From: Lonicera japonica
Lineage: Eukaryota > Streptophyta > Magnoliopsida > Dipsacales > Caprifoliaceae
Assembly: GCA_021464415.1 (NCBI GenBank)
Contig: CM038469.1
Location: 26,777,736-26,841,735, forward strand
DNA length: 64,000 nucleotides
Reading direction: 5' to 3'
The notes below the pieces were generated by a model. That model made no database searches and was not told the origin of the DNA. It saw only the letters and a list, made by a program, of their open reading frames with translations. A program made the translations under genes and the position numbers. Positions 53,625 to 64,000 of the stretch are shown piece by piece (position 1 is the stretch's first letter; each line of letters opens with the position of its first letter).

Positions 53625-54162
53625 TGGTCGTCATAATCGAAGATCTTGTACTGCTCCTATATGATGATCTAGGTTTGAAGACAGTTTTATCTGTTTTTGT
53701 TCAATAAACAGCCACCTAGCGTAAGTGATTTCTTGTTAGTGGCATTGACGATTCGTTATTATTTCTCTTTTTATCCATGTCGTGTTGGTGAGTCTAGGGT
53801 GTTGGTCTACTTTTTAGTTCCACTACTAGTGTTTAGTTTATTGGGTTCATTTTGAACTTTTGATTTTTATTATGCTCAATTTAAAAATTACAAATTTTAT
53901 TTAATATCGGCATATGATTTTAATATTTATGCGTGGTTCTTTTCCCTGAACATATTTGTATATGCTTGGATTATATTTCTTCGGATTTCTTTGTACTTCA
54001 CTTGTGGGTGTCAATATAATCATATGTTTGTAATCTATATATAATGATGTTACAACGAGGATAATCTAGTGTAAATAATGAGTATAAATCTTATTTAATA
54101 AAGTTGGGAAACAGGTAAACTAAATAAACAGATATTTGAAAAGTTATACATCAATGTAACAT

Positions 54163-54648
54163 CTAGTCTTTATGGCTACTGTCATCAGATTGGTTCTGCA
54201 CAGAGTTTGGGCTTGCAGGGTCCTGGGATTTATCATTGTCATGCTCATCAGAATTATTAATGCTTGGACTACTTTGAATAAGGTGTTCTTCTGGAATGTC
54301 GTCCACTGGTCCAGAATCCGGGTCTATCCAAAACACTTTAGAATCCCCACGGCGTTTTTTCTTTCGACACCTATTTATGTTATTGCCTTCATCGTCCGAG
54401 TCATACATGCCTGATTCTATGTCTTTTTGTTCTTCAGCGGCAAGGTAATCAATAATTTGTTCAGTGCTCAATTGTTCCTTTGAAACACCATGCTCCTTTT
54501 CAATATCAGTGTAACCTTTTCGTTGGTCCTTGTCTATATGTTGTTGTTTTGGAATTTCAATATCCAATGTTATACGGCGAAGTGCACGCTTGCCCTTTGG
54601 CTTAGACGAACTGCTCTCACCCTTGGAAACTTTGGCGCGTTTAGGCAT
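54163..54648 (-). CDS. 161-residue acidic/lysine-rich protein of unknown function in the Mutator-like unit
   Basis: An uninterrupted frame from ATG at 54648 to a stop at 54163. The N-terminus is basic (MPKRAKVSKGESSSSKPKGK), with a possible nuclear localisation signal. The middle has EQIIDYLAAEEQKDIESGMY and a cluster NRCRKKKRRGDSK. The end is acidic and Ser/Asn-rich. No known domain is seen. A TATA-like CTATAAATA (54705-54713) lies about 60 bases upstream of the ATG in the right direction. It is convergent with the transposase gene and lies downstream of the Ulp1-like gene on the same strand. It may be a MULE accessory protein or the separated 3' end of the protease gene. Confidence 0.55.
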   Translation of the reverse strand: MPKRAKVSKGESSSSKPKGKRALRRITLDIEIPKQQHIDKDQRKGYTDIEKEHGVSKEQLSTEQIIDYLAAEEQKDIESGMYDSDDEGNNINRCRKKKRRGDSKVFWIDPDSGPVDDIPEEHLIQSSPSINNSDEHDNDKSQDPASPNSVQNQSDDSSHKD

Positions 54649-54704
54649 TATAAATATTTCATTTGGGAGAGTAATGTATGAGTATGAGAACAGGACATAA
54701 GTAG

Positions 54705-54713
54705 TATTTATAG
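54705..54713 (-). promoter_or_regulatory. TATA-box-like element upstream of the 161-residue ORF
   Basis: CTATAAATA on the minus strand, 57 bases before the ATG at 54648, with a following leader free of upstream ATGs except a few near the start. Position and sequence fit a plant TATA box. Confidence 0.4.
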
Positions 54714-55215
54714 TGGATATCAGTTTAATTATTTTGGAAAAGGCAGTTGGGCAGGGAAAAAGTGAAACCTCTTCATAACGGTAGTATTGAAACTGTCATT
54801 AACTGCTACCCCTGTTGTTTTAAATTTAGACAATGACTTATTATGTAATCATATATGCACATTATAATATGGCAAGACTTATTTTGTTGAGTGACCCATA
54901 CTACGAACATCGGATGATAATTAAATATTCAAACAATATAAACATATAAGGAAATCGATAATAATATCATAAAACAAATCTTAAAAATATCTTGATCGCA
55001 TCACCTGTTTACTACAATAAGAGAATTTTCCTAAAACAATCCATATGAAACAATGATCTCTGAAGATGCAATTTCAGAAACCATTATACCCAAAATCAGA
55101 GGGGTTCTGAATGAAACAGTGTTCGTCAATGATCGCAATCATCAAGCGCATTAATCCTAATAATTCTAAAATACTACAATCCTAATATGGCTATATAACA
55201 TGCCATTTTATTTAA
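54714..55215. other. Spacer between the 161-residue gene and the protease gene
   Basis: AT-rich DNA with no ORF of note. It contains the promoter side of the 161-residue gene and the 3' side of the protease gene. Confidence 0.5.
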
Positions 55216-56761
55216 CTACTTGTCATAAGTGAGATTAAATAGGTCAATCGCATCCGTATTCTTCAAGAAGGCCTCAATGATTTCAGCCCGCATCTGGTGC
55301 ATTGTATTCTTTTTGAATTTCTTCTCAATCGGCACCCCGAAAGATAATTGCTTCATGTAATATAGAACTGCAATCCCACAATCCACACTTCATACAAAAA
55401 ATATAAAATGTAATAAGTACGTTAACTTTCTTGGTCATCAATTTTTTGATAAGTTAGATTCATTGGGTAATTACTCCTCTTTGTCATTGGCAGTCATAAT
55501 ACCAACCTTGTTGCCTCCTGTTGAGGGTAGATTTCTAGAACATTGAATTTGTAGTCTATATCCGTTTGTAATAAATGGCTAATCATTGATATTTCTACCC
55601 TTTCCAGAGGACGGTTGGTGTATTTCGTTGATCTATCCCTCGAGCTAAAGACCTCTTTGAACCCATTTTTAAGAATATTCTCACCATTTGTTTTGAGCTC
55701 ATGAAAAAATCTTTGTACTTCTTCATACTGGGACATCCATGACAAATGAATCAATTGATTATATCATATTGTGAAATTTAAACATTTAGACGTTATAAAA
55801 GAAAAAAAATAACTGAATAATGAAAATACCATGCTCCTTGCGTCTTCATAGCACTGATCCTTCCCATTTGCACGCCTTGGCTTCAATGGATTCATATGGT
55901 ACCATCCATCTCTATCAAGGTCGAGACACAGCAGGCTGAAATGCGTTTTGTTCTCGTGTATTAAAGGAATGAATACACGTATAGCTGAATGAAAGGTTCT
56001 CATCAATGGGACGTATATCAGTCGTTGCTTTCCGGCTTCATTATTCTTTTCGACCATAACCTGCGTTGGTCCATACAATAGTTAATGATTGTTCAGCATT
56101 TACTTTGTATAAAGATTTTAAATGATATAAATATCATTACCCAGGCGAAGGACGATAATATTGTGCAAAGCGCAGGTTAATTTTCCAGCATGTTTGCATC
56201 GTTGCCTAGTATTTGACCATACGCGTCTATGATGTGATATTTCAAAATAGTTATTGTGCAGTGTATATTATAGAACAAGAACCTCATACTAATATATAAA
56301 TACATTTATACCTTTTAACTAATCTTATGAACTTCATACCTCAGTTGTTATTGCTCCCTCTGATAAAATCTTGTTTATATCATTGAACGTTATTGCATCT
56401 GGCCCACGCTCCCATACAGTTGCCCTACCATAATTCATATTGTTTGTTAAATAACAATTTTATCGAATTAGAAATAGTCATAGACATATCTAAATAATTA
56501 TTTTGGAAGACAAAAACAAATACAGAATACTATAAGGAATCTTACTCCGATGATGTTTTCTGCCAGAAAACTCTAATAATTTCCTTGACTTCGGGTGACA
56601 AATATTTTGCAACTTTAAGCTTGCCAAAGTTAATTTTGCGCTGTGGTGTAATTGATATTGTTCTCTCCTTATCCTCGTCACTGTTATCTAATATTTCAAT
56701 GGGCTCAGATGCAACACACTTCCCTCCAACTTCATTGACATTTCTGTCAACCTTCCTATTA
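55216..56761 (-). pseudogene. Ulp1-like (C48) cysteine protease gene of a Kaonashi-type MULE, 5' end cut off
   Basis: Exons read on the minus strand: 56761-56546 (ends FWQKTSSE), 56424-56340 (ATVWERGPDAITFND to EGAITTE), a poorly defined exon near 56230-56150, 56060-55830 (RLIYVPLMRTFHSAIRVFIP, HFSLLCLDLDRDGWYHMNPL), 55727-55507 (YEEVQRFFHELKTNGEN) and 55387-55216 (VDCGIAVLYYMKQLSFGVPI). The His of HFSL, the Asn/Asp after WYH and the Cys of DCG are the expected catalytic positions of SUMO-protease-like C48 peptidases. Phase fits across the last three exons. The 56.2-kb exon has an in-frame stop in every plausible frame that joins its neighbours, and the gene is truncated at 56,762 by a CACTA terminus. 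It is probably inactive. Confidence 0.75.
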
Positions 56762-57115
56762 CACTACACCAAAACTCGCTAACTGGCACGGCTCTACTCC
56801 GTGCCTGACCACATTTAGCACGGTTCCGAGCCGTGCCAAATATGGCTGAACCAATTTATTAGATACGCCATGACATCGTGCTTAATTCGTGCATTTTTTT
56901 GGTCAAAGGGTACCAATTCACCAAAGTTGATACGGTTATAGCACAGCTATTTACCGTGCCAATTTAGTGACACGTGTCATTTTAATGGTTATCCACGTGT
57001 CATTGCATATGATATAATTGTACCGTTTGTGGCACTGCATAAGCACGCTTTTAGAACGATTCATGGCACTGCCTAATATGTAGACATTAATTTAATAGCA
57101 CATTTTTGGCACGGC
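56762..57115 (+). mobile_element. CACTA terminus with GGCACGG/CCGTGCC subterminal repeats
   Basis: CACTACACCAAAACTCGC at 56762 is a CACTA-type end. Within 350 bp follow many GGCACGG, CCGTGCC, AGCACGG and GGCACTGC words in both orientations, as in transposase-binding subterminal regions. The base triplet before it is TTA. The opposite terminus was not found in the window. The insertion interrupts the Ulp1-like gene. Confidence 0.65.
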
Positions 57116-58560
57116 TAATGATTGAAAATTATAAATTGTAGCTATTGCTTTTTTTTTTTTTTTTTTTCTGCTTTCCATATTTTTTTTTCCTATTGCAAAG
57201 TATCCAAATAGGCAGCAAAAATCTATAAGACATACATTTGTATCACAACAAATACAATCACACTCAATTAAACTCAAAGCAACCACCATAACTAAGATAG
57301 CAAGAATATTATATTAGTTTCACAAAAAAAGTCACTTGAGCAAATTATGTCTTCCTAAACTACAAGTTTGTATTACATTACATAATATTTTGAAGTTCAC
57401 ATCTGATTACAAGTTTAGGACCAAAAAAAACCTCGAACCTTAAGCGCTTTGAGCTTTTCCACTACTAGTTAACAACCAACCCTTGCTACTTAATATATAC
57501 ATGTAAAAGGATATCCCCAAAAAAAATATTAATACCCCCAAACTTTAGTTGAAGGCAAGAAGAATCTTGAACTTTAAGTATTCCAAGCTTTTCTATCATT
57601 AGTTAGCAATCACCCCTTGCTACTTTAGTATATCTACACCTGTACAAGGTCATATAATAAAAAAAATATATGTTAGAATGTAAAAACTACTTTACAGGAA
57701 ACTAGAGTTTTAATGTAAAACAAAGCTTAAACAAACTAAACTAAATTTACATTAAGTAAACATAAAGAAATCACAAGAATTAAGAGTACTTACTAATGTG
57801 TCTAACCATTTTCATTGAATTTTAGTCTTTTTGCACTTTCACCCGCCGCCGAAGAACCTGTGGCTACCCTTTGACCGAGATGTTGATTTTGGTATTTCAC
57901 CATCAATTGGTGCCGTATTTGAAGTATCACCAACATGAGACATAGTTAGCTACTGCATATACACAACCATAACCTTTAGGACATATAATTTGCACACTTG
58001 TATGTAGCTTACAAACGCTTAATACCAATATATAAAGCAAGGAACAACCACCCAAACAGCAATAAAACATAATAAAATAATGCACAAATTTAGTCTAACA
58101 ATCCAGCAAGAACAGTGCGTTAAAATCAGCAAAATAGAGCACAAATTCATTCTAAATAGAGCAGAAAAATATACTAAAAAGACCTCCAAAATAGCAGCCC
58201 AAAAAATAGTGAATAAAACAAACCCTAAATGAGCAATAATAAAACATCGAAGTACCCCTTAAATTTGCAGCAAAAACTGATCTTAAAATAGTCCCAAAAC
58301 TTAGTCAAAATTCCGCAACAATGGGGACTAAAATGTAGTAAAACCTATGCACTTGATTCCCAGATAAAATCTGAAAAAGGGCAGCCATGTACCATCACGA
58401 GACTTGATATTCTGCACTTGCCAAAAAAATTCCCACTTGATGAATCATTATCCACCGAGATCTTTGGGGCCTCCATTTGTTTTTACATTAAAGTAGTTTT
58501 TTTCATTTTATTGTCACCATAGTCCATGGGATCTTATTTAATTTTTGTTGAAAAATATTT
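57116..58560. other. CACTA interior or intergenic DNA, no coding region recognised
   Basis: T-run at about 57,148-57,166. Two diverged copies of a ~125-bp unit lie at about 57,420-57,500 and 57,545-57,630, sharing AACTTTAAG/AACCTTAAG, AGCTTTTC and CCCTTGCTACTT. Remaining DNA is A-rich without open frames. Confidence 0.4.
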
Positions 58561-59430
58561 ATTCAAAAAAAAAAAAAAAAAAAAAAAGCCTGTAAGCCAA
58601 GCAGTCCATAATTTGATAAAGGAGCAGTAGCTGGAGGAGGAGAAGGCAGCATGGGGGGTCGAGGTGAAAGAGAAGTCGGTGTGGGAGGTGGAAGAGGAGC
58701 AGCTGCGTGGGAGGCCGGAGGTGGAGGAGGAGCTGCGTGCAGCGTGTGGGGTCTGTGACTATGGGAGGAGAGCCAGAGAGGTGAGGGAGAGATTTAATTG
58801 AGGTGGGAGAAGTGAGAGAATAAGAAATGAGAGTGGCCTGTCGCTGAGACTCTGCCTCATTATCTTATCTAAGTTAGATGATCTAACGGCCCTTATTTAG
58901 TCAACAGGTCTAGGTTGGTTTTTTTGTTTTTTTAAATAAACACTATATATATATACTATCTATGTCCCAATTTAATTCTCACACTTTAAAAATTAAAGCG
59001 ACATAATAATTATTCCAAGAGGAAATACTTATTTCTAAAAGTATCACTTACTTTTCTCTTAATAAAAAAAAGGTGGCGGCATCCACAATAAAAAAAGTGG
59101 TAAGAGTTTAAAGGGTAATATTGAAAATAATAAAAAGTGTTATAATTAATGACTTGCTAAATAAAGTAGAAAATTATTTTAGGACATCCAAAAATAGAAT
59201 AGTGGACAGTTAAATTAGAACGGTGGGAGTATAATTTTTATATTACTAACTGCAGATTTAGTTTTTAGAAGGAAAAATCCTAACCTGCCCCGAACTCGGT
59301 CCAAGTTCTTTTAAAAAAAATCCAAACTTGACTCGGGCTTAAAAAAACCTGCAACGAACCCGCTCCATCAGGGTCAGGTTGGGTTGGAAACCCACTGGAT
59401 TGGGTTTTTTTGTCATCTCTACATAGTAAC
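58561..59430. repeat. A-run, purine-rich module and CCCG-rich module, second copy of the 16.3-kb repeat
   Basis: An A-run (about 58,566-58,587) is followed by a GGAGGTGGAGGAGGAG-rich stretch to about 58,800, then ATGATCTAACGGCCC, a TA tract and AACTTGACTCGGGCTTAAAA at about 59,325. The module order is the same as at 16,300-16,770. If it belongs to the CACTA element ending at 56,762, the purine-rich part would be its minus-strand pyrimidine-rich leader. Confidence 0.45.
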
Positions 59431-60534
59431 CCCTAAAAAGCCTTTTACATATAAGGCACTTCAAATTTCCCTCCACTTTCCGATGTGGGATTTTATAAAA
59501 TTAAATAAAATTCTTAATTCACAAAATGAATAAAAAAAAAACTAAAGTCATGAGAAAGAAGGGGAGGTGGTATTATTTTTTGCATTTTAATTTAGTGTAT
59601 TAATTATGTTTAATTCTATATCTCTCCTCTTTTTTGTCAAATACTCACTCCAATCTTATGGAACTAATTTGTTTCGAGCTAGTTACAACTTACTAATGAA
59701 ACCAAAACAACACAAAATCAATATCAAGGTACTTTTGGTAGTTTTCCTACAAATGTGACTTGGCTGATGGCTTGACCCTTTTAACTTAATGCGCTTCCAT
59801 CCATTTGGGGGGCCAAAGGCCAAGAAAAGATAAAAGTGGGTAGTAGCCTTTATTATGAAAACTAAAGTGGGCAAAACCCAAATATTCGTTGATCTTTCAC
59901 TGAGGGGACGTGTTCATTTTTAGTAGTTGGACAAAAATATCAGTAAAAATGATCATATGTAGTGCACATGACAATTGTAATTCAACTTTAACAATCAAAG
60001 TGGAGGAAAAAGCCAAAGTGAAACTCAATCATTAGTTTGAGTAAAAAAATTACGATATTTAAAGCTAAGGGGCTAAAGTAAAAATTATCTTAAGTTTTAG
60101 GGGCCATTTGTATATTTGAACCAAACGGATCGTGGGTTGCACTCTTACCCAACTTAAGTGATCAGTTCATAGCTCAATTCTTGTCCATTTTCAATTCTTC
60201 CTAATCAAATTAAAACAAAAAATGGAACATAAAAGATTTAAACTTACAAATAAAATTGCACATATATTAACCAACAAATGATAAAGAAATAAAACAAATT
60301 ATAAAAAGTCAAACAAAATATAAGAATAAGAAAACAAAGGATACACAAACTTTTTATTTGGGATATTCAAAATGGTCATTATTCATTGCATTCACAAACT
60401 TACGATACGCAAAATAACTACACAAAATTAAAGAACACTCATATTTCTTGAAAATTACATATCTCTGCAGCTAGTCTCTCTAAATTCTCTCATATTCGCG
60501 GCTTTTTGTATTTTTTATGTGGTGAACTACCATT
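59431..60534. other. AT-rich DNA, nothing recognised
   Basis: No coding region, paired repeat or terminus is supported. The short frame at 59683-59874 (-) has no family similarity. Confidence 0.45.
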
Positions 60535-61120
60535 GAATACCTCGAGCATAATTGGAATATCTCGATCTAGAAGTTACTAATGTCAAGCTTCTCAATCTAC
60601 TATCTATGAATTATATTTGTGTTTGTTATATTTGTTTAGATATTGCATATATTCTTTTTGTTACTAGAAAAATCTCTCAATATTTATAGATCTAAACACA
60701 AATTTCATGGACAATGAAAGCCCAATAATGAGATATTCCAACACACCAATTCGAAGCATTATTAAAGTTTGATAGATTTCTTCTTATACAAGATGTTTCT
60801 TACGATTGTTGATTTGGATAATCTATTTAAGAAATAACTATAGTGCAACTGGTACGGTGCATGGACATCATGTGCATTTTACATTTCTTTAATTAATGGT
60901 AAATACCATTTTTCATACTCTATGTTTTTCATTTAACAAACATCCATTGAGGACCTCAAGCATAAAAGAATTTCTCAATCTCAAAGTTTCCAATGTCAAG
61001 CTTCTTGACATATAATTTATTAATTATATTTGTATTTGTGAGGATATATATTTATTTAAATATTGTATATATTACATATGTTACTATAAAAATCTCACAA
61101 TTTTTGTATAAGTCTATACA
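60535..61120. repeat. Diverged tandem duplication, period about 418 bp
   Basis: About 60,540-60,700 and 60,957-61,115 share CTCGAGCATAA/CTCAAGCATAA, AATGTCAAGCTTCT, TTATATTTGTGTTTGT/TTATATTTGTATTTGT and ATTGCATATATTC/ATTGTATATATTAC in the same order. The two copies have drifted by many substitutions. Confidence 0.55.
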
Positions 61121-62616
61121 TATTTTGTTTTCATTTTTTATGCGAATAGCTGACTCGACAAATATATTGGCCCAGAATCGATGATTTCATTACATTTAGC
61201 ATGCTTTTATTGTGGGTGTCAAAAAGTTAATAAACTCAAAATAGAAGGCCTTCTTAGTCGAAATTAGAAATCCCACTATAACAGTGATGCTAGCAACAAC
61301 AAATATCCACCACAAAACCAAAAATTAGTTGTAGGTGGTTCCTCAAGTTAGTTTGGCTACTAATTCGACTGTACGTTATCCTTTGTGAGTGTTTTTTTTT
61401 TCTTTTTTTATTTACTCAAAGTAGATGAGAAATGATTACAAAAGAGTTACAAGGCTTTAGTAAGCTTCTAGAGGAATTTGGACAAGGTTTCTATTATGGG
61501 GAAGAAGAAGTTGAGATCCATCCCTTGAGGATTATCTCTTCATATTTATAATATATGATATGGCTTATATTAAGGTTTTTACACAAGGTAAGTTACTATA
61601 CAGGATAAACTTGGGCACTATTCCAGAATCACAGTTTTCGTAAACCTTATTCATACTATTCCCTGAGTAACAACCATATTTACACATGCAGAAGTGGATA
61701 ATTCTCATAGGGAATCATCCTCCTGCTAAGCAGTCTTCTGTCTATTGGTCAACCTACCAGCTCGGGCTTAAATGATTTACCATACTAACTTGGTCAGATA
61801 GGGATAATGCCTTTAATGATCGGTTAGTATCATATGAGGTGTTTGACTTATTTGATTGGCCAAGGTATTTTTGGCCTAGGTAGGTGTGGGCCTATAAACT
61901 TACTTTGGCAAGCTTTCTAACTATGAGCCAACCATGATTTGGCCCATAGATGCTAGGCTTGGTTCAAAGTATGCACATTAATTTTCACTTACCACAACTG
62001 CCTTTAAGCACCTAAATTTGGCCCCATTGTCAATGTCGAGTGCTTAACTCCAATGTCTAGCTGCTCGAAACATCTATTGATAATCGGATATATTCTAGTT
62101 ATTCTCGTGGCTATCTAGATCTTGTAAAATTAATCTCAAACATTTATGGCTTCCAAGGGAAGATATCTTTTCACTGTTGGTCTTATGCACGCTATCTATA
62201 TTGAGTTGTAATGGTTAACGACCATTTCAAAAATGGGTAGGATGTAGGTATGGGCATATTAAATGCTGTGATGATATTTGGTGGTTCCTAATGCTAGAAA
62301 CCTTCATATACAATGATAGAGAGAAAAGTATAGGAGGCTATAATAGCCTCCTTTACAATTATGGTTCTTCTTCATTCTATATCTCTCTAATCTCCAAAAC
62401 TTTACCTCTCATATCCTTTCGCTTGATAATTCTATTCCTTATCTGCAATTGCAAAATCCTACCATAAACTTCAAATCTTCATGGTTTTTGTTCACTTTCC
62501 AAAAATTTTACCACTCATTTTCTTCAACAACTCTAAGTATTCATTTTTATAAGATTTTCATCTCAAATTTACAAGTTTCTCTCTAGTTCATCTATTTTGT
62601 TTAACAAACCAAAATC
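61121..62616. other. Upstream region of the gypsy-type pseudogene, no gene recognised
   Basis: No open frame of note. The 62,330-62,600 stretch is pyrimidine-rich (CTTCTTCATTC, CTCTCTAATCTCC) and could be the leader of the retroelement frame that follows. Confidence 0.4.
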
Positions 62617-64000
62617 ATGGGCAAATATATCTTGATCACTGATGAACTTAAAAAAGAATTTTCAACTAGATACATCCTAAAAAACATAAACTGGAAAACT
62701 CTTAAAAAATAGGAGAATCATTTTAAGGACGAGTCCATCCTAGGACCAAAAGACTACCCTATTCACATCTTATTTTTCTTGGAGGTCGGCCTAAGGTTGT
62801 CATTCTGGCCTCTTGTCGTAGATTTCCTTAGGTACAATCACCTTAAGGTCTACCAACCGAGCCCTAAGGTGGTTAGGATAATAAGGGGGTGTAGAAGCCC
62901 TTAATCAAATTCATGGGACTAACATAGGGCTTCTTGGACTTAAATTTTGCTATTTCTTCAAGTTGGAGAACTTGTGGATATAGTCTTAGGACTAGGAGCA
63001 ATGCCCCCTAGCTTAGTCCTTGCCTTATCTAATTATACCAAAAAGGGTGATCTAGATGCAATAATTATAACAAGTGATGTAAAGCTTGACACGACCAATA
63101 AACCATTTCCTTGGACTTTCTGGGCCTGGTATGTTTCCTTCTGTTTATAAATACATGTTCCTTGTTAATTTAATGCTTTCCAATATAACACTTTGTGAAA
63201 TTTTTTAAGTGAGTTAAAAACCTCTGAGAAACCAGCCGTTGAATTGGTTAAGGAAGACCAGATCAACGTGTTAGTGAGCCATGGTGATGGCCGTCTAAAT
63301 ATGGAAAGCGAGAACTCCCGAGCAGCACAAAATTTACTCGGGTATTATAATACCAGGACTTCTTTCATCAAGCACCACAGAAGCAAGTCCGATCAAGCCA
63401 AATCTGAGCTCTTTGATCATTACAAGGTTGTCAATCGACGGTTTGAAATGAAGAGGATTTTCAAGCTTTAGCAGGCTGATCCAAGTAAGAAAAAGGGCCC
63501 CCTCCCAAAACAAGCCCCCTGTCTATTGAGTAAACTGAAAGGTTTGGGACAATTTGAAGACATCTCGTACGACCAACTCACTAAGATTGAAAAAAGCTAC
63601 CTCCGTGTGAGGAGAAGACTTGTAGCTATCATAGAGGCTACTTACCTCGGCTTGCCTTAGCCGAAATTCCCTTTGACTAAATCAAAGAGGGCAAAGAAGG
63701 ACAAGTGTTCATCATCTCGTATAAACCTTGAACCTATTGGGTTTCTTCACCAATACTACCTAAAGGACGAGCCAACATATGAGTCCGAGCAATAGTCAAG
63801 TTTGAGTAAAGAACAATCCAAAAATGAAACCGAATCCGACCATGAAAGGATGCCGGTTGACTTATAGGCTACTTTGAGGGAACAAAAGAGGAAAGCCATG
63901 TCTTGTGAGGCTTCCTCTCGAAAGAATTTATAGAATTTCCATTGTCCTGGTTGTTGGATTTACAGAATTTTCAAAGGAAGAGACTTAGACCTTTCATTCA
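62617..64000 (+). pseudogene. Decayed gypsy-type retroelement ORF (putative transposase-28/gag-like), runs off the window
   Basis: From ATG 62617 the frame reads MGKYILITDELKKEFSTRY, then, after a stop, GPKDYPIHILFFLEVGLRL and KVVRIIRG. These resemble the region with PLHPFF, LDYLGLAP and NSWRI motifs near the start of plant gypsy-type ORFs called transposase-28. Further pieces are DIVLGLGAMPPSLVLALSN (62947-63150), INVLVSHGDGRLNMESENSR (63244-63471), and SKLKGLGQFEDISYDQLTK followed by a Lys-rich segment with KSKRAKKDKCSSS to about 63,900. At least six in-frame stops interrupt it. Only the general type is recognised, with modest confidence. Confidence 0.5.

Overview
This is repeat-rich, AT-rich nuclear DNA of a flowering plant, most likely a eudicot. 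The evidence is GT-AG introns, Ty1-copia and Ty3-gypsy (Athila, Tat-like) retrotransposons, TRIMs, Helitrons, CACTA, hAT and Mutator-like elements, and one host-type gene for a ROOT HAIR DEFECTIVE 3 (RHD3/SEY1/atlastin-type) GTPase. I saw no tRNA, rRNA or CRISPR. The species cannot be fixed from the sequence alone.

1-3,000: repeats and the presumed upstream region of the GTPase gene. 3,015-27,885 (+ strand): sixteen exons of a divergent RHD3-like gene of about 490 codons. Its reading phase is kept at every junction but one. Its introns are full of transposons: a miniature LTR element (5,241), a 1.7-kb Mutator-like element with 440-bp inverted repeats and a 9-bp target duplication (5,928-7,619), a hAT MITE with an 8-bp duplication (8,139-8,519), two Helitrons in opposite orientation (10,456-11,931 and 19,100-19,895), a hAT transposase remnant (13,957) and a nest of LTR elements (21,891-27,742). 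The usual RHD3 C-terminus and membrane hairpin were not found.

29,066-37,680: an interval bounded by two CACTA-type termini. It holds a CACTA transposase fragment, a copia relic split by a Tat-like LTR, a second copia RNase H fragment, a small MITE and a possible exon at 34,948. 39,004-50,519: a complete, very young Athila-type gypsy element with 1,939-bp LTRs that differ at 3 positions, a 5-bp target duplication, a tRNA-Asp primer site and a one-base frameshift in pol. 50,679-56,761: a Mutator-like unit with a spliced transposase gene (+) and, convergent to it, a 161-codon gene of unknown function and a Ulp1-type cysteine protease gene (-). This is the Kaonashi-like arrangement. The protease gene is cut by a CACTA terminus at 56,762. 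56,762-64,000: a CACTA end, degenerate repeats and a decayed gypsy-type ORF that runs off the window.

The most unusual feature is recurrent. Four unrelated transposon families each carry a short array of a different perfect or near-perfect palindrome with a self-complementary, usually CpG-containing core, inside the LTR or terminal inverted repeat (cores GATCGATC, TCGCGCGA, GTCGAC and ACGCGT).
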